Below are positions 16,184 to 24,211 of a DNA stretch of 51,267 nucleotides, one piece after another. Below the pieces are notes generated by a model that did no database searches, was not told the DNA's origin, and saw only the letters and a program-made list of their open reading frames with translations. Location of the stretch: NCBI RefSeq assembly GCF_023913735.1, contig NZ_JAMXBH010000028.1, positions 1 to 51,267 on the forward strand. The letters are read 5' to 3'. The translations under genes were made by a program, and so were the position numbers. Every line of letters starts with the position of its first letter. The stretch's first letter is position 1. This DNA is from Pseudarthrobacter raffinosi. Its GTDB lineage: Bacteria; Actinomycetota; Actinomycetes; Actinomycetales; Micrococcaceae.

Positions 16184-17369
16184 CTAGATCCTGAATTTCA
16201 GCGGGATTCAGTCCCCAATGGGCAAGCGTCTCTGAAGGATTGCGGCCCCCAGCGTCCATAGGCACAGGGCTGGCAGGCGAACTACGGCTGAACCTTGGTG
16301 CTGGAGCAGGCTGCATGACGCCCCCGACATCAACGAATGCGGACCGAATCTGGTTGTGGGGGTGGAGGTGTGCTTCCCAGGGTGAGAGCACCGGAGTCAC
16401 ACAGGCATCTGAGTTGAAAAAGATTTCCGTCCACTCGGAACGGGTCTTTTCCTTGAATATTCGAGAGAACAGGTCTTTGGTCTCGGGCCATCTGCTCGGG
16501 TCCATCTGCTCACCCGCAACGCCAGCTGTGATGCCCATTTTTTCAAGTAACTGCGAGTAGAACTGCGGCTCGATACAGCCCACGGCCATGTACTTGCCGT
16601 CCGACGTCTCATAAGTACCGTAAAAGGAGGCGCCTCCATCCAGAAGATTCGTGCCACGTTCGCCCTCCCATAAACCAGCTGTACGCATCCCATGGATGAA
16701 GGACATCAGAACCGATGAACCATCCACCATTGCCGCATCGATGACCTGGCCTTTGCCAGACCGCTCCCGTTCATAGAGCGCCGAAAGTATCCCCAACGCA
16801 AGGAACGAGCCACCACCAGCGAAATCACCAAGAAGATTCAAAGCTGGGTGTGGCTTTTCCCCCGCGGTGCCTATTGGTTCCAGAGCACCGGAAATGGAGA
16901 CGTAGTTGATGTCGTGACCTGCTCGAGCCGCAAGTGGCCCCTCCTGTCCCCAACCGGTCATCCTCCCGTAAATGAGTCGGGGATTTATTTCAAGCATCGC
17001 GTCAGGGCCAATTCCCAACCTTTCGGCGACGCCAGGCCTAAACCCTTCGATAAGTACGTCAGCGTCACGGATCAGGCGGCCTACAGCCGCGACACCCTGA
17101 GGTGATTTCAAATCCAGTGCCACACTGCGGCGACCCCTATCAAGCGGCCCGGCGGGACCGCTGAATGTGGGGCGCGAATTCAGCCGATCCACCCGCAGTA
17201 CATCCGCACCGAGGTCAGCGAGGAGCATGCAGCCAAATGGAGCAGGAGCCAGACTTGCGATTTCAACGATGCGCAAGCCGGAAAGCGGGCCCTGGGACTT
17301 CTGAGGAGGAACGGAATCGCGACAGAGGTCTCTGTCCGTTCCTAATTCCCCGAGCTTGTTCTGGGACAA
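16161..17369 (-). CDS. mcr: Alpha-methylacyl-CoA racemase (CaiB/BaiF family III CoA-transferase fold)
   Basis: A 402-residue protein matching alpha-methylacyl-CoA racemases throughout, for example MTGWGQEGPLAARAGHDINY, VIDAAMVDGSSVL, NLLDGGASFYGTYE and NSDACVTPVLS. From my memory of the mycobacterial enzyme MCR, its catalytic residues His126, Asp156 and Glu241 correspond to His152, Asp182 and Glu267 here, all with the same offset of 26. The enzyme inverts the 2-methyl centre of branched acyl-CoAs so that dehydrogenation can proceed. The start is TTG 17369, preceded by AAGGAG at 9 nt. It diverges from the MaoC operon across a 153-bp promoter region. Confidence 0.9.
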   Translation of the reverse strand: MSQNKLGELGTDRDLCRDSVPPQKSQGPLSGLRIVEIASLAPAPFGCMLLADLGADVLRVDRLNSRPTFSGPAGPLDRGRRSVALDLKSPQGVAAVGRLIRDADVLIEGFRPGVAERLGIGPDAMLEINPRLIYGRMTGWGQEGPLAARAGHDINYVSISGALEPIGTAGEKPHPALNLLGDFAGGGSFLALGILSALYERERSGKGQVIDAAMVDGSSVLMSFIHGMRTAGLWEGERGTNLLDGGASFYGTYETSDGKYMAVGCIEPQFYSQLLEKMGITAGVAGEQMDPSRWPETKDLFSRIFKEKTRSEWTEIFFNSDACVTPVLSPWEAHLHPHNQIRSAFVDVGGVMQPAPAPRFSRSSPASPVPMDAGGRNPSETLAHWGLNPAEIQDLVSRGAVG

Positions 17370-17448
17370 ATCAGTTGACTCCTTGCGTGGTCTGCATCAC
17401 TCATGCGGCGCCGAGGCCTCTGTGATGCCGGCGTTGAATTCTTGGGTG

Positions 17449-17477
17449 TTGACAGGGTGAACCCCCAGTTCTAGTCT
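17449..17477 (+). promoter_or_regulatory. Promoter of the MaoC-SDR-dehydrogenase operon
   Basis: TTGACA at 17449-17454 and TAGTCT at 17472-17477 are separated by 17 bp, a good -35/-10 pair reading toward the gene at 17523. The -10 abuts the operator-like 19-mer at 17476-17494, so a bound repressor there would block this promoter. Confidence 0.6.
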
Positions 17478-17494
17478 AAGTTAACACCCGTTAG
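17476..17494. promoter_or_regulatory. Putative operator shared with 10044-10062
   Basis: CTAAGTTAACACCCGTTAG is the second copy of the 19-bp dyad. Inside it TAAC-ACCC-GTTA is a perfect inverted repeat. Its position between the divergent racemase and MaoC genes would allow control of both. Confidence 0.55.
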
Positions 17495-17522
17495 TCATGC
17501 AACCAACAGGAACGGAATAAAG

Positions 17523-17987
17523 TTGGCAATTCCACGAACTTCGATCGGCAAACCTCTGGCTTCCGTGACAGCAGTTATCGAACGGGGCAGACTTGCCTAC
17601 TTTGCTAAGGCCATAGGCGAAAGCGATCCCATCTACAGCGACATTGAAGCCGCTCAAGCAGACGGGCACCCGGATCTTCCCGTACCGCCGACTTTCCTCT
17701 TCGGCTTGAAGCTGGATGTTCCCGATCCCTTTGGCTGGATTGAGGAGCTCGGAGTGGATATGCACTTCCTCCTGCACGGCAAGCAAGCGTTCACCTATCG
17801 GTCCATGCTTTACGCAGGGGACACCGTGACACTGACGCCGACGATTATTGATGTTTACGAGAAGAAGGGCGGGTCCCTTGAGTTCATCGTCTGCGCGACA
17901 GAGGTGACCAGGGCGGACGGAGTAGCCGTCGCTACGCTTGAAGAGACTCTGGTCGTCCGCCACCCTGGATTGGAGATCAAACCATGA
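17523..17987 (+). CDS. MaoC-like hydratase, N-terminal-domain type (subunit 1)
   Basis: A 154-residue hot-dog-fold protein of the FAS1_DH/MaoC N-terminal type (FAKAIGESDPIYSD, PVPPTFLFGL, RSMLYAGDTVTLTPTI). Such proteins usually lack the full catalytic motif and pair with a catalytic MaoC subunit, as in HadAB or ChsH1-ChsH2. Here the partner follows with an ATGA overlap. The start is TTG 17523. Together the two should hydrate a 2-enoyl-CoA that is too bulky or branched for crotonases. Confidence 0.82.
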   Translation: MAIPRTSIGKPLASVTAVIERGRLAYFAKAIGESDPIYSDIEAAQADGHPDLPVPPTFLFGLKLDVPDPFGWIEELGVDMHFLLHGKQAFTYRSMLYAGDTVTLTPTIIDVYEKKGGSLEFIVCATEVTRADGVAVATLEETLVVRHPGLEIKP

Positions 17988-18397
17988 TCACGCTCGACTC
18001 CGTCAAGGTCGGCACCGAGTTGCCACCGTTGGTAATTTCCGAAATCACCCGAACTACGCTCGCATTGTTTGCCGGAGCATCGGGCGACCACAACCCAATC
18101 CACATAGACATCGATGTTGCGAAGTCTGCTGGCCTCGAGGACGTTTTCGCCCAAGGCATGCTTTCAATGGCCTACCTCGGGCGGTTCCTCACGAACTGGG
18201 TGCCGCAGGAACGGATACGTTCCTTCGAGGCGCGGTTTAACGCGATCACGCCCGTTTATGCCATTCCCACGTGCTCCGGGCGCGTTACGGCGATCGAACC
18301 CACCGGTGGGGAACGCACAGCAACTATTGATCTGGCAGTCACCCTCGCCGATGGAACTTCTACACTTGTCGGTCGCGCAATCGTCGCGCTCGACTAA
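17984..18397 (+). CDS. MaoC-family enoyl-CoA hydratase (catalytic subunit)
   Basis: A 137-residue hot-dog hydratase with the hydratase-2 motif FAGASGDHNPIHIDIDVAKSAG; Asp35 and His40 are the expected catalytic pair. It overlaps subunit 1 by 4 bp and is followed 16 bp later by an SDR. In animal peroxisomal MFP2 the same two activities are fused in one protein, which supports action on branched acyl-CoAs. Confidence 0.87.
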   Translation: MITLDSVKVGTELPPLVISEITRTTLALFAGASGDHNPIHIDIDVAKSAGLEDVFAQGMLSMAYLGRFLTNWVPQERIRSFEARFNAITPVYAIPTCSGRVTAIEPTGGERTATIDLAVTLADGTSTLVGRAIVALD

Positions 18398-18413
18398 AGC
18401 TTAAGGACAAAAC

Positions 18414-19241
18414 ATGGGAACCCTCAGTGGAAAAGTAGCACTCGTATCCGGATCGGGTCGCGGTATAGGACGCGAAATTGCAATCAAGCTTGCAAGCGAA
18501 GGCGCAAGAATCGTTGTAAACGACCTTGATCAGGAGCCGGCCAGCGAGACTGTCGCGAGCATTCTCGCCGCGGGCGGTGAAGCAGTGGCCTGCATTGGAA
18601 GCGTTACCGACGCCGACTTCGGGGAGCGCTTCGTGAAGACCGCCGTAGACTCGTTTGGCGGCCTCGACATCATCATCAACAACGCGGGCTACACCTGGGA
18701 TAGCGTCATTCAAAAAATGACAGATGAGCAATGGGACGCGATTATGGACGTGCACCTCAAAGCACCCTTCCGCATTCTTAGAGCTGCTCAACCGGTGATT
18801 TCCGCACTGTCGAAAAAGGAGTCCGCCGTAGGAGGTGCGGTTGCCCGTAAAATCGTGAATATCTCTTCCATAGCAGGGCTTGGCGGCAACGCTGGCCAGT
18901 CTAATTACTCTACTGCCAAGGCCGGAATAGTCGGGCTAACAAAAACGCTTGCCAAGGAGTGGGGACGGTACAACGTGACAGTCAACGCCGTCGCGTTCGG
19001 CTTCATCACAACTCGTCTCACTGAGGTCAGCGCAGACGGTGACGGTCGCATCGATGTAGCAGGCAAATCGATCAAGGTGGGTATGAGCGCGAGCCTAACA
19101 GCCATGACCGAGCAGATGATCCCCCTTGGGAGGGCGGGCACACCGCAGGACGCCGCAGGGGCAGTGTACTTACTGTGCCTGCCAGAGTCCGACTATGTCA
19201 GCGCGCAGACCCTGGTCTGCGGTGGCGGATTCTTCATATAA
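18414..19241 (+). CDS. SDR-family 3-hydroxyacyl-CoA dehydrogenase
   Basis: A 275-residue SDR. Visible are GSGRGIGREIA for the dinucleotide, VVNDL (Asp suggests NAD preference), NNAG, NISSIAG and the catalytic NYSTAK. It lies between the MaoC pair and an acyl-CoA dehydrogenase in one operon, so oxidation of a 3-hydroxyacyl-CoA is likely. AAGGACAAAAC precedes the ATG. The insertion before the Ser motif (SKKESAVGGAVARK) is longer than in FabG. It could also be a 17-hydroxysteroid-type dehydrogenase. Confidence 0.87.
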   Translation: MGTLSGKVALVSGSGRGIGREIAIKLASEGARIVVNDLDQEPASETVASILAAGGEAVACIGSVTDADFGERFVKTAVDSFGGLDIIINNAGYTWDSVIQKMTDEQWDAIMDVHLKAPFRILRAAQPVISALSKKESAVGGAVARKIVNISSIAGLGGNAGQSNYSTAKAGIVGLTKTLAKEWGRYNVTVNAVAFGFITTRLTEVSADGDGRIDVAGKSIKVGMSASLTAMTEQMIPLGRAGTPQDAAGAVYLLCLPESDYVSAQTLVCGGGFFI

Positions 19242-19251
19242 AGGACATGAC

Positions 19252-20400
19252 GTGAAACGCGACATCTTTGACAGCGATCACGAGCAGTATCGTGACTCAA
19301 TTCGTTCCTTTATTGCTAAGGAGGTAACGCCGAACTCCTCCGCTTGGGACCTTGACGGCATCGTCCCCCGTGATTTATTTGTCAAGTTGGGCGAGATGGG
19401 TGCACTTTCCTTTGGGGTGCCCGAGGAGTACGGCGGATCCGGGGTCGATGACTTTCGGTACAACGTAATTCTGAATGAGGAAGCAGCTCGGGCCGGCGTT
19501 TCGCCAGCTCTACTGGGTCCCATACTCGTCACGGACATTTGTGTTCCCTACATTGTAGGAATGGGTTCGGAGGAGCAAAAACATACTTGGCTCCCCCAAC
19601 TGGTCAGCGGCGAAGCCATAGCAGCAATTGCGATGACTGAGCCAGGAACTGGATCGGACCTGTCTGGTATCAAGACAAAGGCGGTCCGAGACGGCGATCA
19701 CTACGTCGTCGATGGGTCAAAAACATTCATCACAAACGGAATCAACGCGGATGTCGTCATCACCGCCGTCCGGACCGGTGAGGGACGCCGTGACGGACTT
19801 AGTCTCGTGTTGATGGAACGCGGTATGCCGGGCTTCGAACGTGGCCGCAAGCTCGACAAGATGGGAATTCATGCCCAGGACACAGCCGAATTATCGTTCT
19901 CCGCTGTTCGGGTGCCCACATCGAATCTCCTTGGTGATGAGGGCACAGGATTCGCCTCCCTAACAAAGAATCTAGCCCAAGAGCGACTCTCACTGGCTGC
20001 AGGTGCCGTTGCCTCTGCAGCAGCGGCGTTGGACTGGACGATTAGCTACGTGCGCGAGCGTCGCGCCTTTGGAAAGACCATCGGATCTCAACAAAACAGC
20101 CGGTTTCAATTGGCGGAAATGGCCACGGAAGTCGACGTTGCACAGGCTTTCGTCGATCGCTGTATTACGGAGCTGAACAAGGGTGCACTTACCCCGGTGG
20201 ATGCTGCAAAGGCGAAGTGGTGGTCCACGGAGATGCAGGGCCGAGTTCTTGATCGCTGCGTTCAGCTCCACGGCGGCTATGGGTACATGCACGAGTATCC
20301 GGTGGCGCGTGCCTGGGCCGACGGCCGGGCTACGCGCATTTACGGAGGTACCACCGAGATCATGAAGGATCTCATTGGGCGCTCTATGCAACTTGGGTGA
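19252..20400 (+). CDS. Acyl-CoA dehydrogenase (long-chain/branched type)
   Basis: A 382-residue acyl-CoA dehydrogenase with AMTEPGTGSDLSGIKT, FITNG, RRAFGKTIGSQQNSRF, QLHGGYGYMHEYP and IYGGTTEIMKDL. The usual Glu of the YEGT motif is Gly here, as in LCAD and IVD; Glu244 in LAQERLSLA is the likely catalytic base. I start at GTG 19252 because AAAGGA lies 6 nt upstream, and a start farther left would overlap the SDR. Electrons should go to EtfBA. It is the last gene of the operon beginning at 17523. Confidence 0.9.
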   Translation: MKRDIFDSDHEQYRDSIRSFIAKEVTPNSSAWDLDGIVPRDLFVKLGEMGALSFGVPEEYGGSGVDDFRYNVILNEEAARAGVSPALLGPILVTDICVPYIVGMGSEEQKHTWLPQLVSGEAIAAIAMTEPGTGSDLSGIKTKAVRDGDHYVVDGSKTFITNGINADVVITAVRTGEGRRDGLSLVLMERGMPGFERGRKLDKMGIHAQDTAELSFSAVRVPTSNLLGDEGTGFASLTKNLAQERLSLAAGAVASAAAALDWTISYVRERRAFGKTIGSQQNSRFQLAEMATEVDVAQAFVDRCITELNKGALTPVDAAKAKWWSTEMQGRVLDRCVQLHGGYGYMHEYPVARAWADGRATRIYGGTTEIMKDLIGRSMQLG

Positions 20401-20514
20401 GCACCTGCCAGACGTTTCACTGGCCACAGACTGAGGTCGCAAGTCCGAAGGCTGGGCACCCTGGAACTTGGGTATAACAAGGTCAACCGCTGTCCAGATC
20501 GCCGTCCCGGACGC

Positions 20515-20841
20515 TATCCGGCCGGAGTCCGGCCCTTGGCCGTGCTCAAGTTCTTCTCGGTCAGCGGCAGCGACCCATTGCTGATGCTGACCGAGGTGAT
20601 GTCCACAACGGAACAGCCCTGAAGTGCGGTGGTCTCTCTATCGCCGACATCGTCGCTTTGCATCGGTACATGGCCTGGGGCCGCGTTCGCCGTCGATCCG
20701 ACCAAACTGACGCACGCGGCCCTAGGGTATTTGTTTCGCATCGGGGACATGATCCTGATGACCATCTTGAACCGCTTGGAAGCCGGCGGCGGCCGGCACG
20801 GACTGCAGACCATGTGCCAGGGCGGTGAGCTGGCTAGCTAA
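20515..20841 (+). pseudogene. Decayed thiolase, C-terminal part
   Basis: Three short stretches match the end of thiolases in order. VLKFFSVSGSDPLLMLT corresponds to the region before the domain join, then LKCGGLSIADI, then ILMTILNRLEAGGGRHGLQTM with CQGG, which corresponds to the C-terminal Cys motif. They are in different frames, the HEAF and GHP motifs are lost, and no start is present, so the gene is dead. It precedes an HSD10-like SDR, as the intact thiolase follows one at 7706. Confidence 0.65.
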
Positions 20842-20901
20842 CGCCAGGATCATCAAGCATCCAGCGCACCACAATAGGCACACACAAGGAAAGGAATCCC
20901 C

Positions 20902-21663
20902 ATGCAGATAGCAGACAAAGTTGCTTTGGTGACCGGAGGCGCCTCAGGCCTGGGGTTGGCAACAGTGCGTCAGCTCGTCGACAAGGGCGCGGGCGTGGTC
21001 ATAGTCGACCTTCCGGGCTCCAACGGCGAGGTCGTGGCAAAGGAACTGAACGGCCGGGTACGGTTTGCGCCCACGGACGTCACCCGTGAAGAGGAGGTGC
21101 AGGCAGCCGTGGACGCCTGCACGGAACTCGGCGGGCTCGATATCGTCGTCAACTGCGCCGGCATCGGCAGCGGCAGGCGCGTGGTCGGCAAGTCCGGCCC
21201 GTTCCCGCTGAATGAGTTTGAGCGTGTCATTCAGATCAATCTCATCGGTACCTTCAACGTCATCCGCCTCGCCGCCGCACGCATGCTCGAGCAGCCCGCC
21301 GACGGTGAAGAGCGCGGTGTCATCATCAATACCGCGTCCGTCGCGGCCTTCGATGGCCAGATCGGGCAGGCCGCCTACTCGGCATCCAAGGCGGGGATCG
21401 CAGGGATGACCCTGCCCATTGCCCGCGACCTCGCCGAACACAAGGTGCGCGTCAACACGATCGCCCCGGGGCTGTTCCTGACCCCCCTCTTCGAATCCCT
21501 GCCCGCGGAATCCATCAGCTCCCTTGGTGCCCAAGTGCCGCACCCCTCACGGCTGGGCCGGCCCGAGGAATATGCCTCGCTGGTGGTGCACATCGTGGAA
21601 AACCCGATGCTCAACGGGGAAACCATCCGCCTGGACGGCGCTATCCGAATGGCGCCGCGCTGA
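20902..21663 (+). CDS. HSD10-like short-chain dehydrogenase, second copy
   Basis: A 253-residue SDR closely related to the one at 6921: TGGASGLG, NCAGI, GTFNVIRLAAARM, GVIINTASVAAFDGQIGQAAYSASKAG, VNTIAPG and ETIRLDGAIRMAP. It should oxidise 3-hydroxyacyl-CoA or 2-methyl-3-hydroxyacyl-CoA. AAAGGAATCCCC precedes the ATG. It stands 84 bp before prpD; whether it shares that operon is not clear. Confidence 0.88.
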   Translation: MQIADKVALVTGGASGLGLATVRQLVDKGAGVVIVDLPGSNGEVVAKELNGRVRFAPTDVTREEEVQAAVDACTELGGLDIVVNCAGIGSGRRVVGKSGPFPLNEFERVIQINLIGTFNVIRLAAARMLEQPADGEERGVIINTASVAAFDGQIGQAAYSASKAGIAGMTLPIARDLAEHKVRVNTIAPGLFLTPLFESLPAESISSLGAQVPHPSRLGRPEEYASLVVHIVENPMLNGETIRLDGAIRMAPR

Positions 21664-21746
21664 CGGCTGCTGGCACCACCGTGTACCTGCGCCGCAGTCT
21701 TTCCCACGTCAAAGCCACCCATACACCTCATTAGCAAGGAGCTCCA

Positions 21747-23267
21747 ATGGTTAAGGAACACCACGTCCGTGTGTACAAAAGCGAGGAAAACTTGCCGCGT
21801 GAGGACCAGCTGGCCCACAAGATCGCTCTGGTGGCAGCAGACCCAGTAGCCGTCACCGACGACGTCACCGAAATGGTGATCAACCGCATCATTGACAATG
21901 CCTCCGTTGCCATCGCGTCGTTGAACCGCGCCCCGATCGTCGCCGCCAGGGCCCAGGCCCTCACCCACGGCCCTTCGACCGGGGGCAAGGGTGCCAAGGT
22001 CTTCGGTATCGGTGAGCGCGTTTCACCCGAGTGGGCCGCGTGGGCCAACGGCGTGGCCGTCCGGGAACTCGACTACCACGACACCTTCCTGGCCGCCGAG
22101 TACTCCCACCCCGGAGACAACATCCCGCCTATCCTGGCCGTCGCACAGCATGTGGGCGCCAGCGGCAAAGACCTGATCCGCGGCATCGCCACCGGCTACG
22201 AGATCCAGGTGAACCTCGTGAAGGCGATCTGCCTGCACAAGCACAAGATCGACCACGTGGCCCACCTCGGCCCGTCCGCCGCCGCCGGCATCGGCACCCT
22301 GCTGGGGCTCGACGTCGAAACGATTTTCCAGTCCGTCGGTCAGGCCCTGCACACCACCACGGCAACGCGGCAATCCCGCAAGGGCGAAATCTCCACCTGG
22401 AAGGCGCACGCTCCCGCGTTCGCCGGCAAGATGGCCGTGGAAGCCGCAGACCGTTCCATGCGCGGCCAGACCTCCCCCGTCCCTATCTATGAAGGCGAAG
22501 ACGGTTTCATCGCCTGGCTGCTCGACGGCCCTGACGCCTCGTACACGGTTCCGCTGCCGACCCCCGGCGAAGCCAAGCGCGCCATCCTGGACACCTACAC
22601 CAAGGAACACTCCGCCGAGTACCAGGCACAGGCTTGGATTGACCTCGCACGCAAGCTGCACGGCAAGTACCCGGAACTTAAAGACCCCGCCAACGTGGAG
22701 TCTGTGGTGATCAGGACCAGCCACCACACGCATGTGGTCATCGGCTCGGGTGCGAACGATCCACAGAAGTACGACCCGACCGCCTCGCGGGAGACGCTGG
22801 ACCACTCCATCCCGTACATCTTCACTGTCGCATTGCAGGACGGATCATGGCACCACGTGGACTCCTATGCTCCGGAACGCGCTGGTCGGCCGGACACCGT
22901 GGAGCTGTGGGAGAAGGTGTCCACGGTGGAGGACCCGGAATGGACGCGCCGCTACCACTCCCCGGATATCGATGAGAAGGCTTTCGGCGGTTCGGTGGAA
23001 ATCACCCTGACCGACGGAAATGTCGTCACGGACGAGATCGCCGTCGCCGACGCCCACCCGCTCGGCGCCCGGCCCTTCACCCGCGAGCAATACATCAACA
23101 AGTTCCGCACCCTCGCCGGCGGCCTGGTCGAGGAGGACGAAATCGAGCGCTTCCTCGACACCGCAGCCCGGCTTCCCCAGCTGGCCGCCGGCGAGCTGGA
23201 CCAGCTGAACATCACCGCGGCACCGGGCGTCATCGACTTCGCCGCCGCACCCAAGGGGCTGTTCTAA
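21747..23267 (+). CDS. prpD: 2-methylcitrate dehydratase
   Basis: A 506-residue PrpD (MmgE/PrpD family) with ELDYHDTFLAAEYSHPGDNIP, GYEIQVNLVKAI, KHKIDHVAHLGPSAAAGIG and RQSRKGEISTWKAHAPAFAGK. It dehydrates 2-methylcitrate to 2-methyl-cis-aconitate in propionyl-CoA breakdown. AAGGAG lies 5 nt before the ATG. prpB starts 2 nt after the stop, so prpD-prpB-prpC form one operon, the common actinobacterial order. No specific regulator is next to it. Confidence 0.95.
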   Translation: MVKEHHVRVYKSEENLPREDQLAHKIALVAADPVAVTDDVTEMVINRIIDNASVAIASLNRAPIVAARAQALTHGPSTGGKGAKVFGIGERVSPEWAAWANGVAVRELDYHDTFLAAEYSHPGDNIPPILAVAQHVGASGKDLIRGIATGYEIQVNLVKAICLHKHKIDHVAHLGPSAAAGIGTLLGLDVETIFQSVGQALHTTTATRQSRKGEISTWKAHAPAFAGKMAVEAADRSMRGQTSPVPIYEGEDGFIAWLLDGPDASYTVPLPTPGEAKRAILDTYTKEHSAEYQAQAWIDLARKLHGKYPELKDPANVESVVIRTSHHTHVVIGSGANDPQKYDPTASRETLDHSIPYIFTVALQDGSWHHVDSYAPERAGRPDTVELWEKVSTVEDPEWTRRYHSPDIDEKAFGGSVEITLTDGNVVTDEIAVADAHPLGARPFTREQYINKFRTLAGGLVEEDEIERFLDTAARLPQLAAGELDQLNITAAPGVIDFAAAPKGLF

Positions 23268-23269
23268 CA

Positions 23270-24175
23270 ATGCTGTACTCCAAGACCACGCCCGAACAGA
23301 AACGCCTCAAGCTGCGACAAGTGCTTGCTTCGGGGACCATCCAGCAGTTCCCGGGCGCATTCAGCCCACTCTCCGCGCGGCTGATCGAGGAAAAGGGCTT
23401 CGCCGGTGTGTACATCTCCGGTGCCGTGTTGGCCAACGACCTTGGCCTGCCGGATATCGGCCTGACCACGTTAACTGAGGTGGCCACCCGCGCAGGGCAG
23501 ATCGCACGCATGACCGACCTGCCGTCACTGGTGGACGCGGACACCGGCTTCGGCGAGCCCATGAACGTCGCCCGCAGCATCCAGGAACTCGAAAACGCCG
23601 GACTGGCCGGCTGCCACATCGAGGATCAGTTCAACCCGAAGCGCTGCGGCCATCTGGACGGCAAGAACGTGGTGGACCTGGTCACGGCCACCAAACGCAT
23701 CCGTGCTGCAGCGGACGCGCGCCGGGACCCGAACTTCCTCATCATGGCCCGCACCGACATCCGGGCCGTGGAGGGGATCGAGGCCGCCCAGGAGCGGGCA
23801 CGTGCCCTGGTGGACGCCGGTGCCGACGCCATTTTCCCGGAGGCCATGAAGGACCTGTCCGAGTTCCAGGCCATCTGCGACGCCGTGGACGTGCCGGTCC
23901 TGGCCAACATGACCGAATTCGGAAAGAGCGACCTGTTCACCGTTGACCAGCTGCAGTCCGTGGGCGTCAACATGGTCATCTACCCAGTCACTCTCCTACG
24001 CATTGCCATGGGAGCAGTCGAACGCACACTGGACACGCTTAAGGTTGCGGGCACCCAAGAGGCGCAGGTGGAAAACATGCTCACCCGTGCGCGTCTCTAT
24101 GACCTCGTGGACTACGAGGCATACAACCAATTCGATACCGGCGTTTTTAACTTCCAGGTACCTGGAACCCGCTAG
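23270..24175 (+). CDS. prpB: Methylisocitrate lyase
   Basis: A 301-residue PrpB. The metal-binding region is DADTGFGEP (residues 89-97), and the catalytic KRCGH contains Cys126. It splits 2-methylisocitrate to succinate and pyruvate in the cytosol. A ribosome-like AAGGGG lies inside the end of prpD, consistent with translational coupling. Confidence 0.95.
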   Translation: MLYSKTTPEQKRLKLRQVLASGTIQQFPGAFSPLSARLIEEKGFAGVYISGAVLANDLGLPDIGLTTLTEVATRAGQIARMTDLPSLVDADTGFGEPMNVARSIQELENAGLAGCHIEDQFNPKRCGHLDGKNVVDLVTATKRIRAAADARRDPNFLIMARTDIRAVEGIEAAQERARALVDAGADAIFPEAMKDLSEFQAICDAVDVPVLANMTEFGKSDLFTVDQLQSVGVNMVIYPVTLLRIAMGAVERTLDTLKVAGTQEAQVENMLTRARLYDLVDYEAYNQFDTGVFNFQVPGTR

Positions 24176-24211
24176 CCGTTGCGCCCCATCACGCTCAGAC
24201 AAGGAAGTCTT

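Noticed and set aside
16160..16185. Sequence resembling a tRNA D-arm (GCGCAGTTGGTTAGA on the minus strand)
   Set aside because: It is the coding end and stop codon of the racemase gene; no anticodon or T-arm follows in register.
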